This document shows, in pieces, positions 54,063-62,987 of a DNA stretch of 64,000 nt. The notes under the pieces were generated by a model, which was given only the letters and a program-made list of their open reading frames with translations, was not told where the DNA came from and did no database searches. Made by a program: the position numbers and the translations under genes. The stretch comes from Bacillus sp. REN3. Lineage in GTDB: Bacteria > Bacillota > Bacilli > Bacillales > Cytobacillaceae. Every line of letters begins with the position of its first letter. The first letter of the stretch is position 1. The stretch spans positions 62,001-126,000 of the forward strand of contig NZ_JAERSD010000003.1 of the NCBI RefSeq assembly GCF_017912555.1. The letters run 5' to 3'.

Positions 54063-54362
54063 AGGCTATGTTAAAGACCAGTGTTGATTATTGAATACCT
54101 GTAAGTTGGAGCGAAAAAACACGCAGACTCCTCGAAAATGCTATGCTGACGCACTTCCTTCGTGCGTGGGCAAACTCTAGGAAGCCAAATTCAGTGTCCA
54201 GCGGGAGTAGAAACCCCGGAGGCGCAAAGCGGAAGCGCATTGGTCAGCCCGACAAGCGCTGGGCGACTAAGACCGCCGCGTCCTGCGGCAAAGTCGGCAC
54301 TAGGACTTCCTGTCCGTCGAAGTGCCTGGAGTGGAAATCAACGATCTAATTTCACATAGCCT
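54063..54362. repeat. Dispersed repeat family A, copy 4 (long form)
   Basis: Perfect terminal inverted repeats AGGCTATGT (54063-54071) and ACATAGCCT (54354-54362) bound 300 bp. Near each end are GTTGATT and AATCAACG, with GTGCCTGGAGTGG before the right end. The middle holds extra GC-rich blocks (CACTTCCTTCGTGCG, GCGTCCTGCGGCAAAGTC), making it longer than copy 2. Confidence 0.8.
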
Positions 54363-54387
54363 TTACATAAAAAGCAGGGGTGAGCGC

Positions 54388-54702
54388 ATGGAGATTTCAC
54401 TGCAAAAATTATTATTGAAAATGGAAGAAGAAATCAGGCTTGCAAAAGGAGCGGAAACGGAGTCTGCCAAGCGGGAGCGGATCCATGCTATTAAAACCTT
54501 GTGTGAACTGGTGCTCGATGAGCCAGCCGGCCAGGGTGCGGAAAAGCAAGGCTCCAATCAATCCGCCCGAATGCAGGTGCCTTATTCCCCGGCACAGCCA
54601 GCTTACCAGCAGGTGACCCCGCAGGCTGCTCCATTGATGCCGCAGCCAAAGAAGCTTAAAATGGATGACGAAGCGAACGGAGACTCGATATTCGACTTTT
54701 GA
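54388..54702 (+). CDS. YwdI-like protein (DUF5327)
   Basis: A 104-residue protein: an N-terminal helical pair (MEISLQKLLLKMEEEIRLAKGAETESAKRERIHAIKTLCELV) followed by a Gln/Pro-rich disordered tail ending DEANGDSIFDF. It has no catalytic motif. Its position after ung matches ywdI in B. subtilis; the function is unknown. The ATG at 54388 follows AGGGGTGAG. Confidence 0.8.
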   Translation: MEISLQKLLLKMEEEIRLAKGAETESAKRERIHAIKTLCELVLDEPAGQGAEKQGSNQSARMQVPYSPAQPAYQQVTPQAAPLMPQPKKLKMDDEANGDSIFDF

Positions 54703-54769
54703 AAATGGCTGTTTTCTAGAAAAACGTTGTTTCCTGAATCAATGTTAAGAGGAACAAATAGATTGAAAA

Positions 54770-54895
54770 AGATTGATTGGAACGGGTGAGCGTGGGTGAA
54801 TTCAGAAGCTGCTCTAGCGGGAAAGCTCAGACCCCACTGGGCGCGAGGCTCAACTCATCCCCCGCGGAAAGTGAGCAACCTGGAGTGAAACAAAC
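54770..54895. repeat. Dispersed repeat family A, copy 5 (degenerate)
   Basis: A GC-rich non-coding stretch with CAGACCCCACTGGGCGCGAGGCTCA (within 54827-54852), CCCCGCGGAAAGTGAGC and CTGGAGTGAAAC near the right end, matching blocks of copies 2 and 4. The terminal repeats are not clear. Confidence 0.5.
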
Positions 54896-54955
54896 CATTT
54901 ATTAAAAAGCAGCAAAGTTTACGAAATCAGCCAAAAATATAAAGAGGTGGTATCA

Positions 54956-55327
54956 ATGAAAACATTTATCTTGATAGGAGCCATCAACGCATTCCTGGCG
55001 GTAGCACTGGGAGCGTTCGGAGCGCATGGGCTTGAAGGAAAGTTGGAACCGAAATACCTTGAGACATGGAAAACGGCCGTTACATACCAGATGTTCCACG
55101 CAACCGGGATTTTGATTGTCGGCATCCTGGCAGGTAAGCTGCCTGCGAGCGCGCTTATTTCCTGGTCGGGCTGGCTGATGCTGGTTGGCATCATCTTGTT
55201 TTCTGGTAGCCTGTATGTCCTTAGCGTCACTAAAATCAGTGTCCTCGGTGCCATCACCCCATTTGGCGGAGTCGCGTTTCTTATTTCATGGGTATTGATG
55301 ATGGTTGCTGCTGTGAAGTATCTTTAA
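54956..55327 (+). CDS. YwdK-like membrane protein (DUF423)
   Basis: A 123-residue protein with four hydrophobic segments. LIGAINAFLAVALGAFGAHGLEG, TAVTYQMFHATGIL and GAITPFGGVAFLISW are the DUF423 signature stretches. The function is unknown. Its place between ung and gerQ matches B. subtilis ywdK. The ATG at 54956 follows AGAGGTGG. Confidence 0.9.
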   Translation: MKTFILIGAINAFLAVALGAFGAHGLEGKLEPKYLETWKTAVTYQMFHATGILIVGILAGKLPASALISWSGWLMLVGIILFSGSLYVLSVTKISVLGAITPFGGVAFLISWVLMMVAAVKYL

Positions 55328-55334
55328 AATTGGG

Positions 55335-55362
55335 AAAGGCACACCGCTAATGGTGTGCCTTT
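55335..55362. terminator. Bidirectional terminator between ywdK-like and TRAP genes
   Basis: An 11-bp perfect stem AAAGGCACACC / GGTGTGCCTTT with a six-base loop. Confidence 0.9.
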
Positions 55363-55365
55363 TCA

Positions 55366-57390
55366 CTATGTCCCCACCTTGATCTGATCATCCCGCTTGC
55401 TTGAAAGGATGTTCATTCCCGATACGAGGGCAACAAGGATAATCCCTGCGATATCTGTATAGGTTTCTGGAATGATCATCATCAGGGCGCCTCCGCCAAG
55501 GATGATCCTTGCCAAAGGATTGATATTCGTTTTAAGGTAGCCTTCAATCGCTGCGCTTAAAGCAATGATGCCAATCGTTGCCGTTGCCGTAATCAACAGG
55601 ATTTCCGGGAGGGGTGCCATCGGGAAATCTTTTGTATTGATTGCTGCATTGGCTGTGTCGATCATCAGCATCGATGGGTTATAGACAAACAAGTACGGAA
55701 TCAGGAATCCGGCAGCAGACAGCTTCAGGGCCGTGAAGCCGGTCTTCATAGGGTCGCCGCCTGAAATGCCTGCCCCCGCAAAGGCCGCGAGCGCGACTGG
55801 CGGAGTGATATTGGCGAAAATCCCGAAATAGAAGACGAACATGTGAGCAACTAAAATCGGAATATCGAATTCTGCAAGTGCCGGCGCCGCCATCGTTGCT
55901 GTGATGATGTAAGCAGGAATGGACGGCAGCCCCATCCCGAGGACCATCGAGGCGGCCATCGTAAAGAACAGTGTCAGGAAAAGGGAGCCGGCGCCAAGGC
56001 TGGCAATGGAGGAGGTCATCACATTGCCGAAGCTTGTCAGGCTCACGACGCCAATGATGATGCCGACCACCGCGCAGGCAATCATGACGGAAAGCGCCTG
56101 GCGTGCGCCGCTATCCAAAGCCGCAAGGATATCTTTGAAGGACATGCGCGTATTTTTGCGGATCGTCGCTGCCAAAACAGTGGAGATGATCGTATAAAAT
56201 GCAGCATGGCCAATCGGGACATTCTTGTAAAGCAGGACGATCAGGAACACAATCGGAAGCAATAAGTGGCCCCGTTCCTTCATGATTTCCCTTACCCTTG
56301 GGAGATTGGCTTTCGGTATGCCCTTCAAGTTCTTTTTCCCGGCCCTGAAGTGGACCTGCATGATCACGGCAAGGAAGTAGAGGACAGCCGGAATCAGGGC
56401 TGCCAAGGCGATGGTGCCATATGCTACCCCTGTGGTCTCGGCCATGATGAAAGCACTCGCTCCCATGATTGGAGGCAGGATCTGCCCACCGATGGAGGCA
56501 CTTGCTTCGACGGCACCAGCGAAGTTCTTTGAATAGCCAATCTTCTTCATCAGCGGGATCGTAAAGGCACCAGTGCCTACCACGTTGGCGACGGCCGCGC
56601 CATTGATGCTTCCCATGAACCCGCTTGAAATGACAGCTACCTTGGCAGGTCCGCCTTGTTTATGCCCGGCAAGAGCGAGAGCGATATCGTTAAAAAATTG
56701 TCCCATTCCCGATTTGGACAGGAAGGCTCCAAATAAGATGAACAGGAAAATGAAGTTCACGGATGCGCCGATGGCAGAAGAATACAAGCCTTCTGTCTTC
56801 AAATAAAGCTGGCCAAAAATATCCCCCAGATCATATGGACGCGTCATCATCGTGATGGGCATCCACTCCATGTGGCTAACGAATGGGTAAGCAAGGAAAA
56901 GGAGCGCCAGGATCGGCAGGATCAAGCCGGTGACACGGCGGGCGGCTTCGAGGACAAGGATGACTGTCACGATCGCCATGCCAATGTCGATTGTATTCGG
57001 GATTCCGCCCCTGGTCGTGGCGATCTCCGTATATTCTTTTATGAGGTAGCCCGCGGTCGCGGCCGCAAGGAGCGCGAGCAGCCAATCAAACCATGCGATC
57101 TTTGTCCGGTCCTGTTTCGAAGTAAAAGGATACAGAAGGAAAATCAGCGCAACGCCGACAGCCACGTGAATCGCCCGTTGCTGCAAAGCCGGCATCGGGT
57201 TGAAAGTTACATATAAGTGAAACAAAGAATAAAAAATGGCGATTCCTGAGATGAAAACGATTGTCTGTTTGCTGCTGAATTTCCTGACCTTAGATTCAGC
57301 ATCGAATTTTTCGAGGATTTCTGCCTGTTTTTCTTCAGAAAAAATTTCTGCCTCCGCAATTGCCTTCTGCTTGCTCTCTTCTTCCTTCAT
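55366..57390 (-). CDS. TRAP transporter fused permease (small plus large subunit)
   Basis: A 674-residue protein with about sixteen or more hydrophobic segments. A cytoplasmic N-terminus of about 45 residues leads into a DctQ-like part, then a DctM-like large subunit (FIFLFILFGAFLSKSGMGQFFNDIALALAGHKQGGPAKVAVISSGFMGSINGAAVANVVGTGAF). GASAFIMAETTGVAYG and ITPPVALAAFAGAGISGGDPMKTG are typical of the TAXI type. The ATG at 57390 lies in an ATGA overlap with the DUF1850 gene. It imports, with sodium or protons, the ligand bound by the TAXI protein; glutamate or another carboxylate is possible. Confidence 0.93.
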   Translation of the reverse strand: MKEEESKQKAIAEAEIFSEEKQAEILEKFDAESKVRKFSSKQTIVFISGIAIFYSLFHLYVTFNPMPALQQRAIHVAVGVALIFLLYPFTSKQDRTKIAWFDWLLALLAAATAGYLIKEYTEIATTRGGIPNTIDIGMAIVTVILVLEAARRVTGLILPILALLFLAYPFVSHMEWMPITMMTRPYDLGDIFGQLYLKTEGLYSSAIGASVNFIFLFILFGAFLSKSGMGQFFNDIALALAGHKQGGPAKVAVISSGFMGSINGAAVANVVGTGAFTIPLMKKIGYSKNFAGAVEASASIGGQILPPIMGASAFIMAETTGVAYGTIALAALIPAVLYFLAVIMQVHFRAGKKNLKGIPKANLPRVREIMKERGHLLLPIVFLIVLLYKNVPIGHAAFYTIISTVLAATIRKNTRMSFKDILAALDSGARQALSVMIACAVVGIIIGVVSLTSFGNVMTSSIASLGAGSLFLTLFFTMAASMVLGMGLPSIPAYIITATMAAPALAEFDIPILVAHMFVFYFGIFANITPPVALAAFAGAGISGGDPMKTGFTALKLSAAGFLIPYLFVYNPSMLMIDTANAAINTKDFPMAPLPEILLITATATIGIIALSAAIEGYLKTNINPLARIILGGGALMMIIPETYTDIAGIILVALVSGMNILSSKRDDQIKVGT

Positions 57391-57857
57391 TTCCATTCAC
57401 CTCTTAACATCTGCCATACGGGGATTTTTTTGCTATCAATCATGATGGTCTCATGGTCTCCCGCGAGTTTATGCAATGGGATAGTCGAATCGTTCGTGTA
57501 AAGGGTTGTCCGGACATTTTTGGAAACCGTAAGATGGACAGCTTCCATTTTCTGGTTTATTTGCATGTGGACGTATCCATCATCGGAAGGGATGGTTTGA
57601 CCGGAAGAAGGGGTCCCGGCCCCAAACGTCTTGAACCTTGTTTCAGTCAGGATGAGATTTCCCTTTTCCAGCTTGTACTTTTCAAACCACGGTTCTTTTT
57701 CCACAGAGTGGATCCAGCCGATTTCAAATTCCTTCTCTTTCAATAAGAAAGCCTCGCCATTATAAGCCACTTTGATTGCAGGTACCCTGATCAAGAGGGC
57801 AATAAGGAGCACTGCAAGAAGAGTGCTCCCCATCATCATGGACCCGTTATTTTTCAT
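57387..57857 (-). CDS. DUF1850 protein of the TAXI-TRAP operon
   Basis: A 156-residue protein with an N-terminal membrane anchor and an outside beta domain. GWIHSVEKEPWFEKYKLEKGNLILTETRFKTFGAGTPS is the DUF1850 core (the HSVEK..W and GAG.P motifs). The family occurs between TAXI binding proteins and fused TRAP permeases; the role is unknown. It overlaps the genes on both sides, so it is translated with them. The ATG at 57857 is preferred over a GTG six codons upstream. Confidence 0.85.
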   Translation of the reverse strand: MKNNGSMMMGSTLLAVLLIALLIRVPAIKVAYNGEAFLLKEKEFEIGWIHSVEKEPWFEKYKLEKGNLILTETRFKTFGAGTPSSGQTIPSDDGYVHMQINQKMEAVHLTVSKNVRTTLYTNDSTIPLHKLAGDHETIMIDSKKIPVWQMLRGEWK

Positions 57858-58827
57858 CGTAAAACTTCTTTGCACCGGGGTGGATCGGCGCTACCATTCC
57901 TTCCTGGGCAGCTTCAATTGAAATCTCTGTGGCGGCCTGATGGGCGTTCCCTAATTTTTCAAGGCTGTCAAAGAATGTTTTGGTCAGTTTGTACACGTCA
58001 TCTTCGCTTAAATCACTGCGGACGACGAGCGCGTTCATGATGGCAGCTGTTGGGACTGCGTCTTTATTGCCATACGTATCTGCAGGAATGTCCATTGCGA
58101 CAAAATAAGGCTGGTCCTTCGCCAGCTTCTCGATGTTTTCCTTTTTAACCGAGACCAGTTTCAAGTCCACTGTTTTGGATAATTCAAGAACAGAGGCATT
58201 TGGCAGGCCGCTTGTTAAAAAGGCAGCATCAATCGATCCTGATTTCAGCCCATCAGCAGCTTCAGCATAGCCAAGATAGTCAACCTTAAGATCATCGTAT
58301 GTAATGCCATGCCCTTTCAATAGATTACGGGCGTTGACCTCTACTCCCGAGTTTTGGTCACCGACTGCAACTCGCTTTCCTTTCAGGTCCTCGATTGTAT
58401 CGATCCCGGCCTTTTCCGTCGTCACAATCTGTACGTAGTTTGGATAAAGCGTGGCAAGTTGCTGGACTTCTTTTACTGGGGCAGGGAAGTTCCCGGTACC
58501 TTCGACTGCTTCGGTCAGCACATCACTCATCACAAACGCCATATCCACTTTTCCTTCTTTTATCAGATTGATATTTTCTACTGAAGCACCAGTCGCCTGG
58601 GATTTGGAATTGATGCCATAAACCTTGGAATACTCATCTGCAAGTGCTGTGCCAATGATATTGTACGGCCCTGAAGAGCCTCCAGTCGCGATTGTGGCAA
58701 TTTTCGTTTCCAGGCTTCCCTTTCCTTTTCCGGAATCTCCTGTTTTCTCTCCGCCTCCGCAGCCTGACAGCACCATGCTGGTAGTTAAAGCGCTTACAAT
58801 CAGCAGTCCGAGTTTTTTGAGTTTCAT
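57847..58827 (-). CDS. TAXI-family TRAP transporter solute-binding lipoprotein
   Basis: A 326-residue extracellular binding protein (lipobox VLSGC). IATGGSSGPYNIIGTALADEYSKV is the TAXI opening, and GKRVAVGDQNSGVEVNARNLL the central motif. It gives the TRAP importer its ligand; the family is linked to glutamate and dicarboxylates. It is the first gene of the three-gene operon. Confidence 0.92.
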   Translation of the reverse strand: MKLKKLGLLIVSALTTSMVLSGCGGGEKTGDSGKGKGSLETKIATIATGGSSGPYNIIGTALADEYSKVYGINSKSQATGASVENINLIKEGKVDMAFVMSDVLTEAVEGTGNFPAPVKEVQQLATLYPNYVQIVTTEKAGIDTIEDLKGKRVAVGDQNSGVEVNARNLLKGHGITYDDLKVDYLGYAEAADGLKSGSIDAAFLTSGLPNASVLELSKTVDLKLVSVKKENIEKLAKDQPYFVAMDIPADTYGNKDAVPTAAIMNALVVRSDLSEDDVYKLTKTFFDSLEKLGNAHQAATEISIEAAQEGMVAPIHPGAKKFYDEK

Positions 58828-58927
58828 TTTTTTCCTATAGCCTCCTTCACGTCATTCTTCTTAAAATAGTCTAGCAAAGTAGTAATCTGAATACAAACAT
58901 TATTCATTAAATTCAGAATACATTAAA

Positions 58928-58949
58928 AAAACGGCCGAAGCCGTTTTTT
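58928..58949 (-). terminator. Terminator of gerQ
   Basis: An 8-bp stem AAACGGC / GCCGTTT next to a T/A tract (AAAAAAC and GTTTTTTT), overlapping the gerQ stop region. Confidence 0.75.
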
Positions 58950-59431
58950 TAACGAGGAGGATAGGTTGCCATCCCGGCGCCTCCGCCGAATGGGTATTCA
59001 TACTCAATTTCTTCATCGAACGTAATGTAATCGAGGTATACCATTGGCAGCAAATATCTTGTGCCTGTTTGCGGGTCGCTGATGATCAGATGGTCCCTGC
59101 CTGCCGCCTCGATGATGCCCTTGAAAATTTTCGCGTTCCACTCTTTGTTGTTTTCGAATGTCATGTACACGGTAGCCAGTTTTCCTTTATTCAGGCGAAG
59201 GATGTTTTCAATATATGATTGTTCCGATGGCAGCATTCCGTGAGGATGCGTCCCTAACTGCGCCGGCATCCCCATCGTCCCGCCTGTCTGGACAGGAAGG
59301 GGGGGCGGTGTCCCCATTTGCTGGCCCTGGGAATAGCTTCCCGCGCCGCTTTGGCCGCCAGTGACGTTGAAAGGCTGGTACACCTGCGGATAAGTCCTGT
59401 AGTTATAGTATGGATAATCGGATTGGGTCAT
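58949..59431 (-). CDS. gerQ: Spore coat protein GerQ
   Basis: A 160-residue coat protein needed for the cortex enzyme CwlJ to act in germination. The N-terminal half is Tyr/Gln/Pro/Gly-rich (YPYYNYRTYPQVYQPF), with residues suited to transglutaminase cross-linking. The conserved C-terminal domain reads SYIENILRLNKGKLATVYMTFENNKEWNAKIFKGIIEAAGRDHLIIS. It lies beside the ywdK-like and hemQ genes, as ywdL in B. subtilis. Confidence 0.95.
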   Translation of the reverse strand: MTQSDYPYYNYRTYPQVYQPFNVTGGQSGAGSYSQGQQMGTPPPLPVQTGGTMGMPAQLGTHPHGMLPSEQSYIENILRLNKGKLATVYMTFENNKEWNAKIFKGIIEAAGRDHLIISDPQTGTRYLLPMVYLDYITFDEEIEYEYPFGGGAGMATYPPR

Positions 59432-59605
59432 TTTGTTGCCTCCTTAAAAAATATGGAATTCACTGAGGCAATTGCTCACCTCTCTGCATCTAAAATGAAA
59501 GGCGTACAAGAGAATCCTCGCTATTCCATACATATGAAGGAAGCTTGAGTTTATGACTGCCGGAACAAAAAAGGCCCAGGCAAAATGAATGCCCAGGCTC
59601 TTTGA

Positions 59606-60352
59606 TTAGTTTACATGCAAAAACGCGCCGACACGGTCTTCTTCAAGCAAGTTTCCAACGAAGAATGAGCCAAATTCGCCGTAGCGGGCGCTCACTTCGT
59701 CAAAACGCATTTCATATACAAGTTTTTTGAATTGAAGGACGTCATCCGCAAACAGGGTAACACCCCATTCATAATCATCAAAGCCAACGGAACCGGTAAT
59801 GATTTGCTTTACCTTCCCCGCGTATTGGCGGCCGATCATGCCGTGGCTTCGCATCATGTCGCGGCGGTCTTCCATCGGCAGCATGTACCAGTTGTCGTTG
59901 CCCTGGCGGCGCTTGTCCATTGGATAGAAACAGACATGCTTCGCTTTTGGCAGCTCAGGATAGAGGCGGGCAAGGACTTGCGGGTTCTGGTAAGGATCCT
60001 CGCCTGCTGGAAGGTAGTTGCTGAGCTCGACGACAGAAACGTAAGAATGGACAGGAATCGTGAATTCAGCCAGTTTCGTCTTGTTGAATTCTGTTTCGAT
60101 CTCGTTCAGTTCTTCCATGGTAGGCCTCAGGATCATCATCATGAAATCCGCTTTTTGGCCAACGATTGTATAAAGGGCATGGCTGCCATTTTTCTCATTT
60201 TGTGTCTTGTTCCATTTTTCCACAAGGCCAAGGAATTCATGGATGGCCGCCTGGCGCTCGTCACTTGAAAGCATCTTCCATGTAGTCCAGTCAACAGTGC
60301 GGAAATCATGCAAGCAATACCAGCCATCAAGAGTCTGTGCTGCTTCTGTCAT
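59606..60352 (-). CDS. hemQ: Coproheme decarboxylase HemQ
   Basis: A 248-residue chlorite-dismutase-family enzyme that converts coproheme III to heme b in the Gram-positive pathway. [19 protein letters not shown] is the N-terminal ferredoxin-like repeat, [12 protein letters not shown] holds the catalytic tyrosine region, and [25 protein letters not shown] contains the axial heme histidine. The start follows AGGAGTG. It diverges from pta. Its heme supports the cytochromes seen elsewhere in the window. Confidence 0.96.
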   Translation of the reverse strand: MTEAAQTLDGWYCLHDFRTVDWTTWKMLSSDERQAAIHEFLGLVEKWNKTQNEKNGSHALYTIVGQKADFMMMILRPTMEELNEIETEFNKTKLAEFTIPVHSYVSVVELSNYLPAGEDPYQNPQVLARLYPELPKAKHVCFYPMDKRRQGNDNWYMLPMEDRRDMMRSHGMIGRQYAGKVKQIITGSVGFDDYEWGVTLFADDVLQFKKLVYEMRFDEVSARYGEFGSFFVGNLLEEDRVGAFLHVN

Positions 60353-60596
60353 TTCATATCACTCCTAAAAATCATCAATATACCATTACTATAACATAGT
60401 TTCTCCCTCCGTCATGTTATTAAAACCAGCAATTGTTTAGGCTTGGTTGAAAAAGGATATTCTGTAAAAGGAATTGCCGAACGTTAAAGATGTGAAAAGA
60501 TTTACAATAAAAAGAATTCCGGCTGTAAACGGTAACAATCTTGAATTTTGAGGGTGGTAAAGTATCCTAGAAGTATAGACTAAAGGAGGATTCAGC

Positions 60597-61574
60597 ATGA
60601 GTGATTTATTTACAGGCTTAAAAGAGAAGCTTAGCGGCCAGAATATGCGGATTGTTTTTCCCGAAGGCCTGGATGAGCGGATTTTGACAGCGGCTGGAAG
60701 GCTGGCGGCTGACGGTATCCTGACACCGATTTTGATAGGGAATATCGGTAAAATCCAGGAAAAGGCAAACAATCTTGATGTTTCGCTCGATAAAATCGAA
60801 ATTTATGATCCGGTGAATTTCGCGATGATGGACGAGCTAGTCGCTTCATTTGTGGAACGGCGAAAAGGCAAAGCGACCGAGGAGCAGGCGCGCGAAATTT
60901 TACAGGATGAAAATTATTTCGGAACCATGCTTGTCTACTCGAATAAAGCGGACGGCCTTGTCAGCGGGGCGGCGCATTCCACCGCTGATACAGTAAGGCC
61001 AGCACTGCAGATCATCAAGACGAAGGAAGGCGTCCGTAAGACATCCGGTGTCTTCATCATGGTACGTGAGGATGAAAGATATGTGTTTGCTGACTGTGCG
61101 ATCAATATTTCGCCAGACAGCCAGGACCTTGCGGAAATCGCGATTGAAAGCGCGAAGACTGCGCGGATGTTCGATATCGAGCCGCGCGTGGCGATGCTCA
61201 GCTTCTCGACGAAAGGTTCAGCTGTTTCTCCTGAAACGGAAAAAGTGTCAAAAGCAGTCGAAGAGGCAAAGCTTCGTGACCCATTATTGTTCGTCGACGG
61301 CGAGTTCCAGTTCGACGCGGCCTTTGTCCCATCCGTAGCGGAGAAAAAAGCGCCGGATTCCCCAATCCAGGGAAATGCGAATGTGTTTGTATTCCCAAGC
61401 CTTGAAGCAGGGAACATCGGTTATAAAGTTGCCCAGCGCCTTGGGAACTTTGAAGCGGTCGGTCCAATCCTCCAGGGCTTGAACCGCCCGGTTAACGATC
61501 TTTCCCGCGGCTGCAGCGAAGAAGATGTGTACAAGCTTGCCCTGATCACAGCGGCACAGGCGCTGAATCAGTAA
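60597..61574 (+). CDS. pta: Phosphate acetyltransferase
   Basis: A 325-residue enzyme exchanging acetyl-CoA and acetyl phosphate in overflow acetate metabolism. MRIVFPEGLDERIL is the start of the fold, VSGAAHSTADTVRPALQII and MLSFSTKGSAVSPETEKVSKAVE line the CoA/phosphate site, and QGNANVFVFPSLEAGNIGYKVAQRLG is the C-terminal signature. The start follows AAAGGAGGA. Confidence 0.97.
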   Translation: MSDLFTGLKEKLSGQNMRIVFPEGLDERILTAAGRLAADGILTPILIGNIGKIQEKANNLDVSLDKIEIYDPVNFAMMDELVASFVERRKGKATEEQAREILQDENYFGTMLVYSNKADGLVSGAAHSTADTVRPALQIIKTKEGVRKTSGVFIMVREDERYVFADCAINISPDSQDLAEIAIESAKTARMFDIEPRVAMLSFSTKGSAVSPETEKVSKAVEEAKLRDPLLFVDGEFQFDAAFVPSVAEKKAPDSPIQGNANVFVFPSLEAGNIGYKVAQRLGNFEAVGPILQGLNRPVNDLSRGCSEEDVYKLALITAAQALNQ

Positions 61575-61607
61575 GCAAATCTTGATCCAGCCTTGATAGA
61601 CACGCAG

Positions 61608-61690
61608 CTTGGAGCGGAAGGCGTGGAAATCCGCAGGCGCGGATCCCAGGTCCTTCGTCGCGTAACCGCCATTGAAGGGGACACGGCATC
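61608..61690. repeat. Dispersed repeat family A, copy 6 (fragment)
   Basis: TTGGAGCGGAAGGCGTGGAA (61609-61628) and CCGCAGGCGCGGATCCC match the left inner block of copies 2 and 3. The right end is missing. Confidence 0.5.
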
Positions 61691-61716
61691 CCAGTCCGTT
61701 TCCAATCAGTAAAAGG

Positions 61717-61747
61717 AAGCCGGTCGATGTTTTCTATCGATCGGCTT
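61717..61747 (+). terminator. Terminator after pta
   Basis: A 12-bp stem AAGCCGGTCGAT / ATCGATCGGCTT (one G-U) and a run of seven T, 140 bases past the pta stop and beyond the repeat fragment. Confidence 0.88.
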
Positions 61748-61769
61748 TTTTTGTTGCGGGAATTGTACT

Positions 61770-61935
61770 CCAGCTCCCCTGCCCCTCGAGACACTTTAGG
61801 ACCTGCCAAGAGGTCAAGGAAACAATGTGACAAAGGATACGGATGATAGTGCCGACGCAGCTGCAGGATGTAGCGATCTTAGCCGTCCAGCGCTTGTCGG
61901 GGCTGAACGGTGCACTTGCGCTTCTTATTTCTTTA
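61770..61935. repeat. Dispersed repeat family B, copy 2
   Basis: Left block CTCCAGCTCCCCTGCCCCTCGAGACACTT (61769-61797), middle GCTGCAGGATGTAGCGATC, right block GCGCTTGTCGGGGCTGAACGGTGCACTTGCGCTTCTT (61890-61926, read with interruptions). The right block matches family B copy 1. Confidence 0.65.
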
Positions 61936-62050
61936 CATACAAAGGAAAAGATAAGGAGGACGGACCTTTTCAAAAAATTCCAATGGGAAGATACAAGAAG
62001 GAACCTTGTTCAATATGGAATCACAGACCAAATAGCTTGCCAATGGGATA

Positions 62051-62059
62051 TGCTATAAT
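62051..62059 (+). promoter_or_regulatory. Extended -10 promoter of lipL
   Basis: TGCTATAAT (TG-N-TATAAT) 37 bases before the lipL start codon. Confidence 0.6.
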
Positions 62060-62095
62060 AGCAACGGAATTGTTTGTGGAAAAAGGAGAATTGAC

Positions 62096-62950
62096 ATGGA
62101 TGAGGCGCTCAATTTATTGCGTCAGGACAAATGGAGGCTTATAGACCAGTCGGCACTCGGCTCGCATTTTCATGCCCTCCAGTCGTTCGGCACGGATGAC
62201 ACGCTATGCGAGTCGGTTGGTTCGGGCCATGCGCCGGCTACAGCTCGGGCATGGGTACACCATGATACCATCGTCCTCGGAATCCAGGATACACGGCTGC
62301 CCTTTCTGCAGGATGGCCTTGATTATCTTGAAGCCTGTGGTTACCAATATATTGTCCGCAATTCTGGTGGACTCGCAGTTGTACTTGATGAAGGGGTATT
62401 GAATCTTTCCCTGGTCCTTCCTGAAAAAGAAAAAGGAATCGACATCAACCGCGGCTACGACGCGATGTGGTTTATGATCAAAGAAATGTTTGCGGACTTT
62501 GGCAAGGAAATCGAAGCGAAGGAAATTCCGGCCTCATATTGCCCGGGAAGCTATGATCTCAGCATCGATGGCAAGAAGTTCGCGGGAATCTCGCAGCGCC
62601 GCCTGAAAAAAGGGGTTGCTGTGCAAGTCTATCTTTGCGTGACAGGCAGCGGCAGCGAGCGTGCTGAATTGATCCGTGAATTTTATGCCCGTGCAATGAA
62701 AGGCGTTGAAACGAAATTCAGCTACCCCGATATCCAGCCTGAAGTGATGGCGTCACTTTCAGAGCTGTTCGGCGTCGAGATGACCATCCAGGATGTGATG
62801 CTGCGTTTCCTGGAATTCTTGAACGCCAATAGCAGAGAGCTGGCTTCAAGCTACCTTGAAGGAGAGGAAATCGGACTGTTCGACCACTATTACAACCGCT
62901 TCATCGAGCGCAATGAAAGATTTTTGGAACAGGCTGCTTCCAGGCAATAG
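62096..62950 (+). CDS. lipL: Octanoyl-[GcvH]:protein N-octanoyltransferase
   Basis: A 284-residue LipL of the lipoate ligase fold. It moves octanoyl groups from GcvH to the E2 subunits of 2-oxoacid dehydrogenases. The catalytic cysteine is in SYCPGSYDLSIDGKKFAGISQRRLKKG; the lysine of DGKKFAG contacts the lipoyl chain. SGGLAVVLDEGVLNLSLVL is the N-terminal half motif. It follows pta as ywfL does in B. subtilis. Confidence 0.93.
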   Translation: MDEALNLLRQDKWRLIDQSALGSHFHALQSFGTDDTLCESVGSGHAPATARAWVHHDTIVLGIQDTRLPFLQDGLDYLEACGYQYIVRNSGGLAVVLDEGVLNLSLVLPEKEKGIDINRGYDAMWFMIKEMFADFGKEIEAKEIPASYCPGSYDLSIDGKKFAGISQRRLKKGVAVQVYLCVTGSGSERAELIREFYARAMKGVETKFSYPDIQPEVMASLSELFGVEMTIQDVMLRFLEFLNANSRELASSYLEGEEIGLFDHYYNRFIERNERFLEQAASRQ

Positions 62951-62987
62951 GATATTTCCCGAGAAATGATGGATCGATGGGCATAAA

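Larger units (their letters stand above)
53742..54387. other. Intergenic region between ung and the ywdI-like gene
   Basis: It holds the ung terminator, a parS-like site (53967-53982) and a 300-bp family A repeat (54063-54362). No protein gene is supported. Confidence 0.7.
61575..62095. other. Intergenic region between pta and lipL
   Basis: It carries a family A fragment, the pta terminator, a family B element and the lipL promoter, in that order. No gene is supported. Confidence 0.65.

Noticed and set aside
54143-54359. Short open frames of 65-68 codons between ung and the ywdI-like gene
   Set aside because: They lie wholly within the 300-bp family A repeat and encode Arg/Pro/Ser-rich sequence with no ribosome site.
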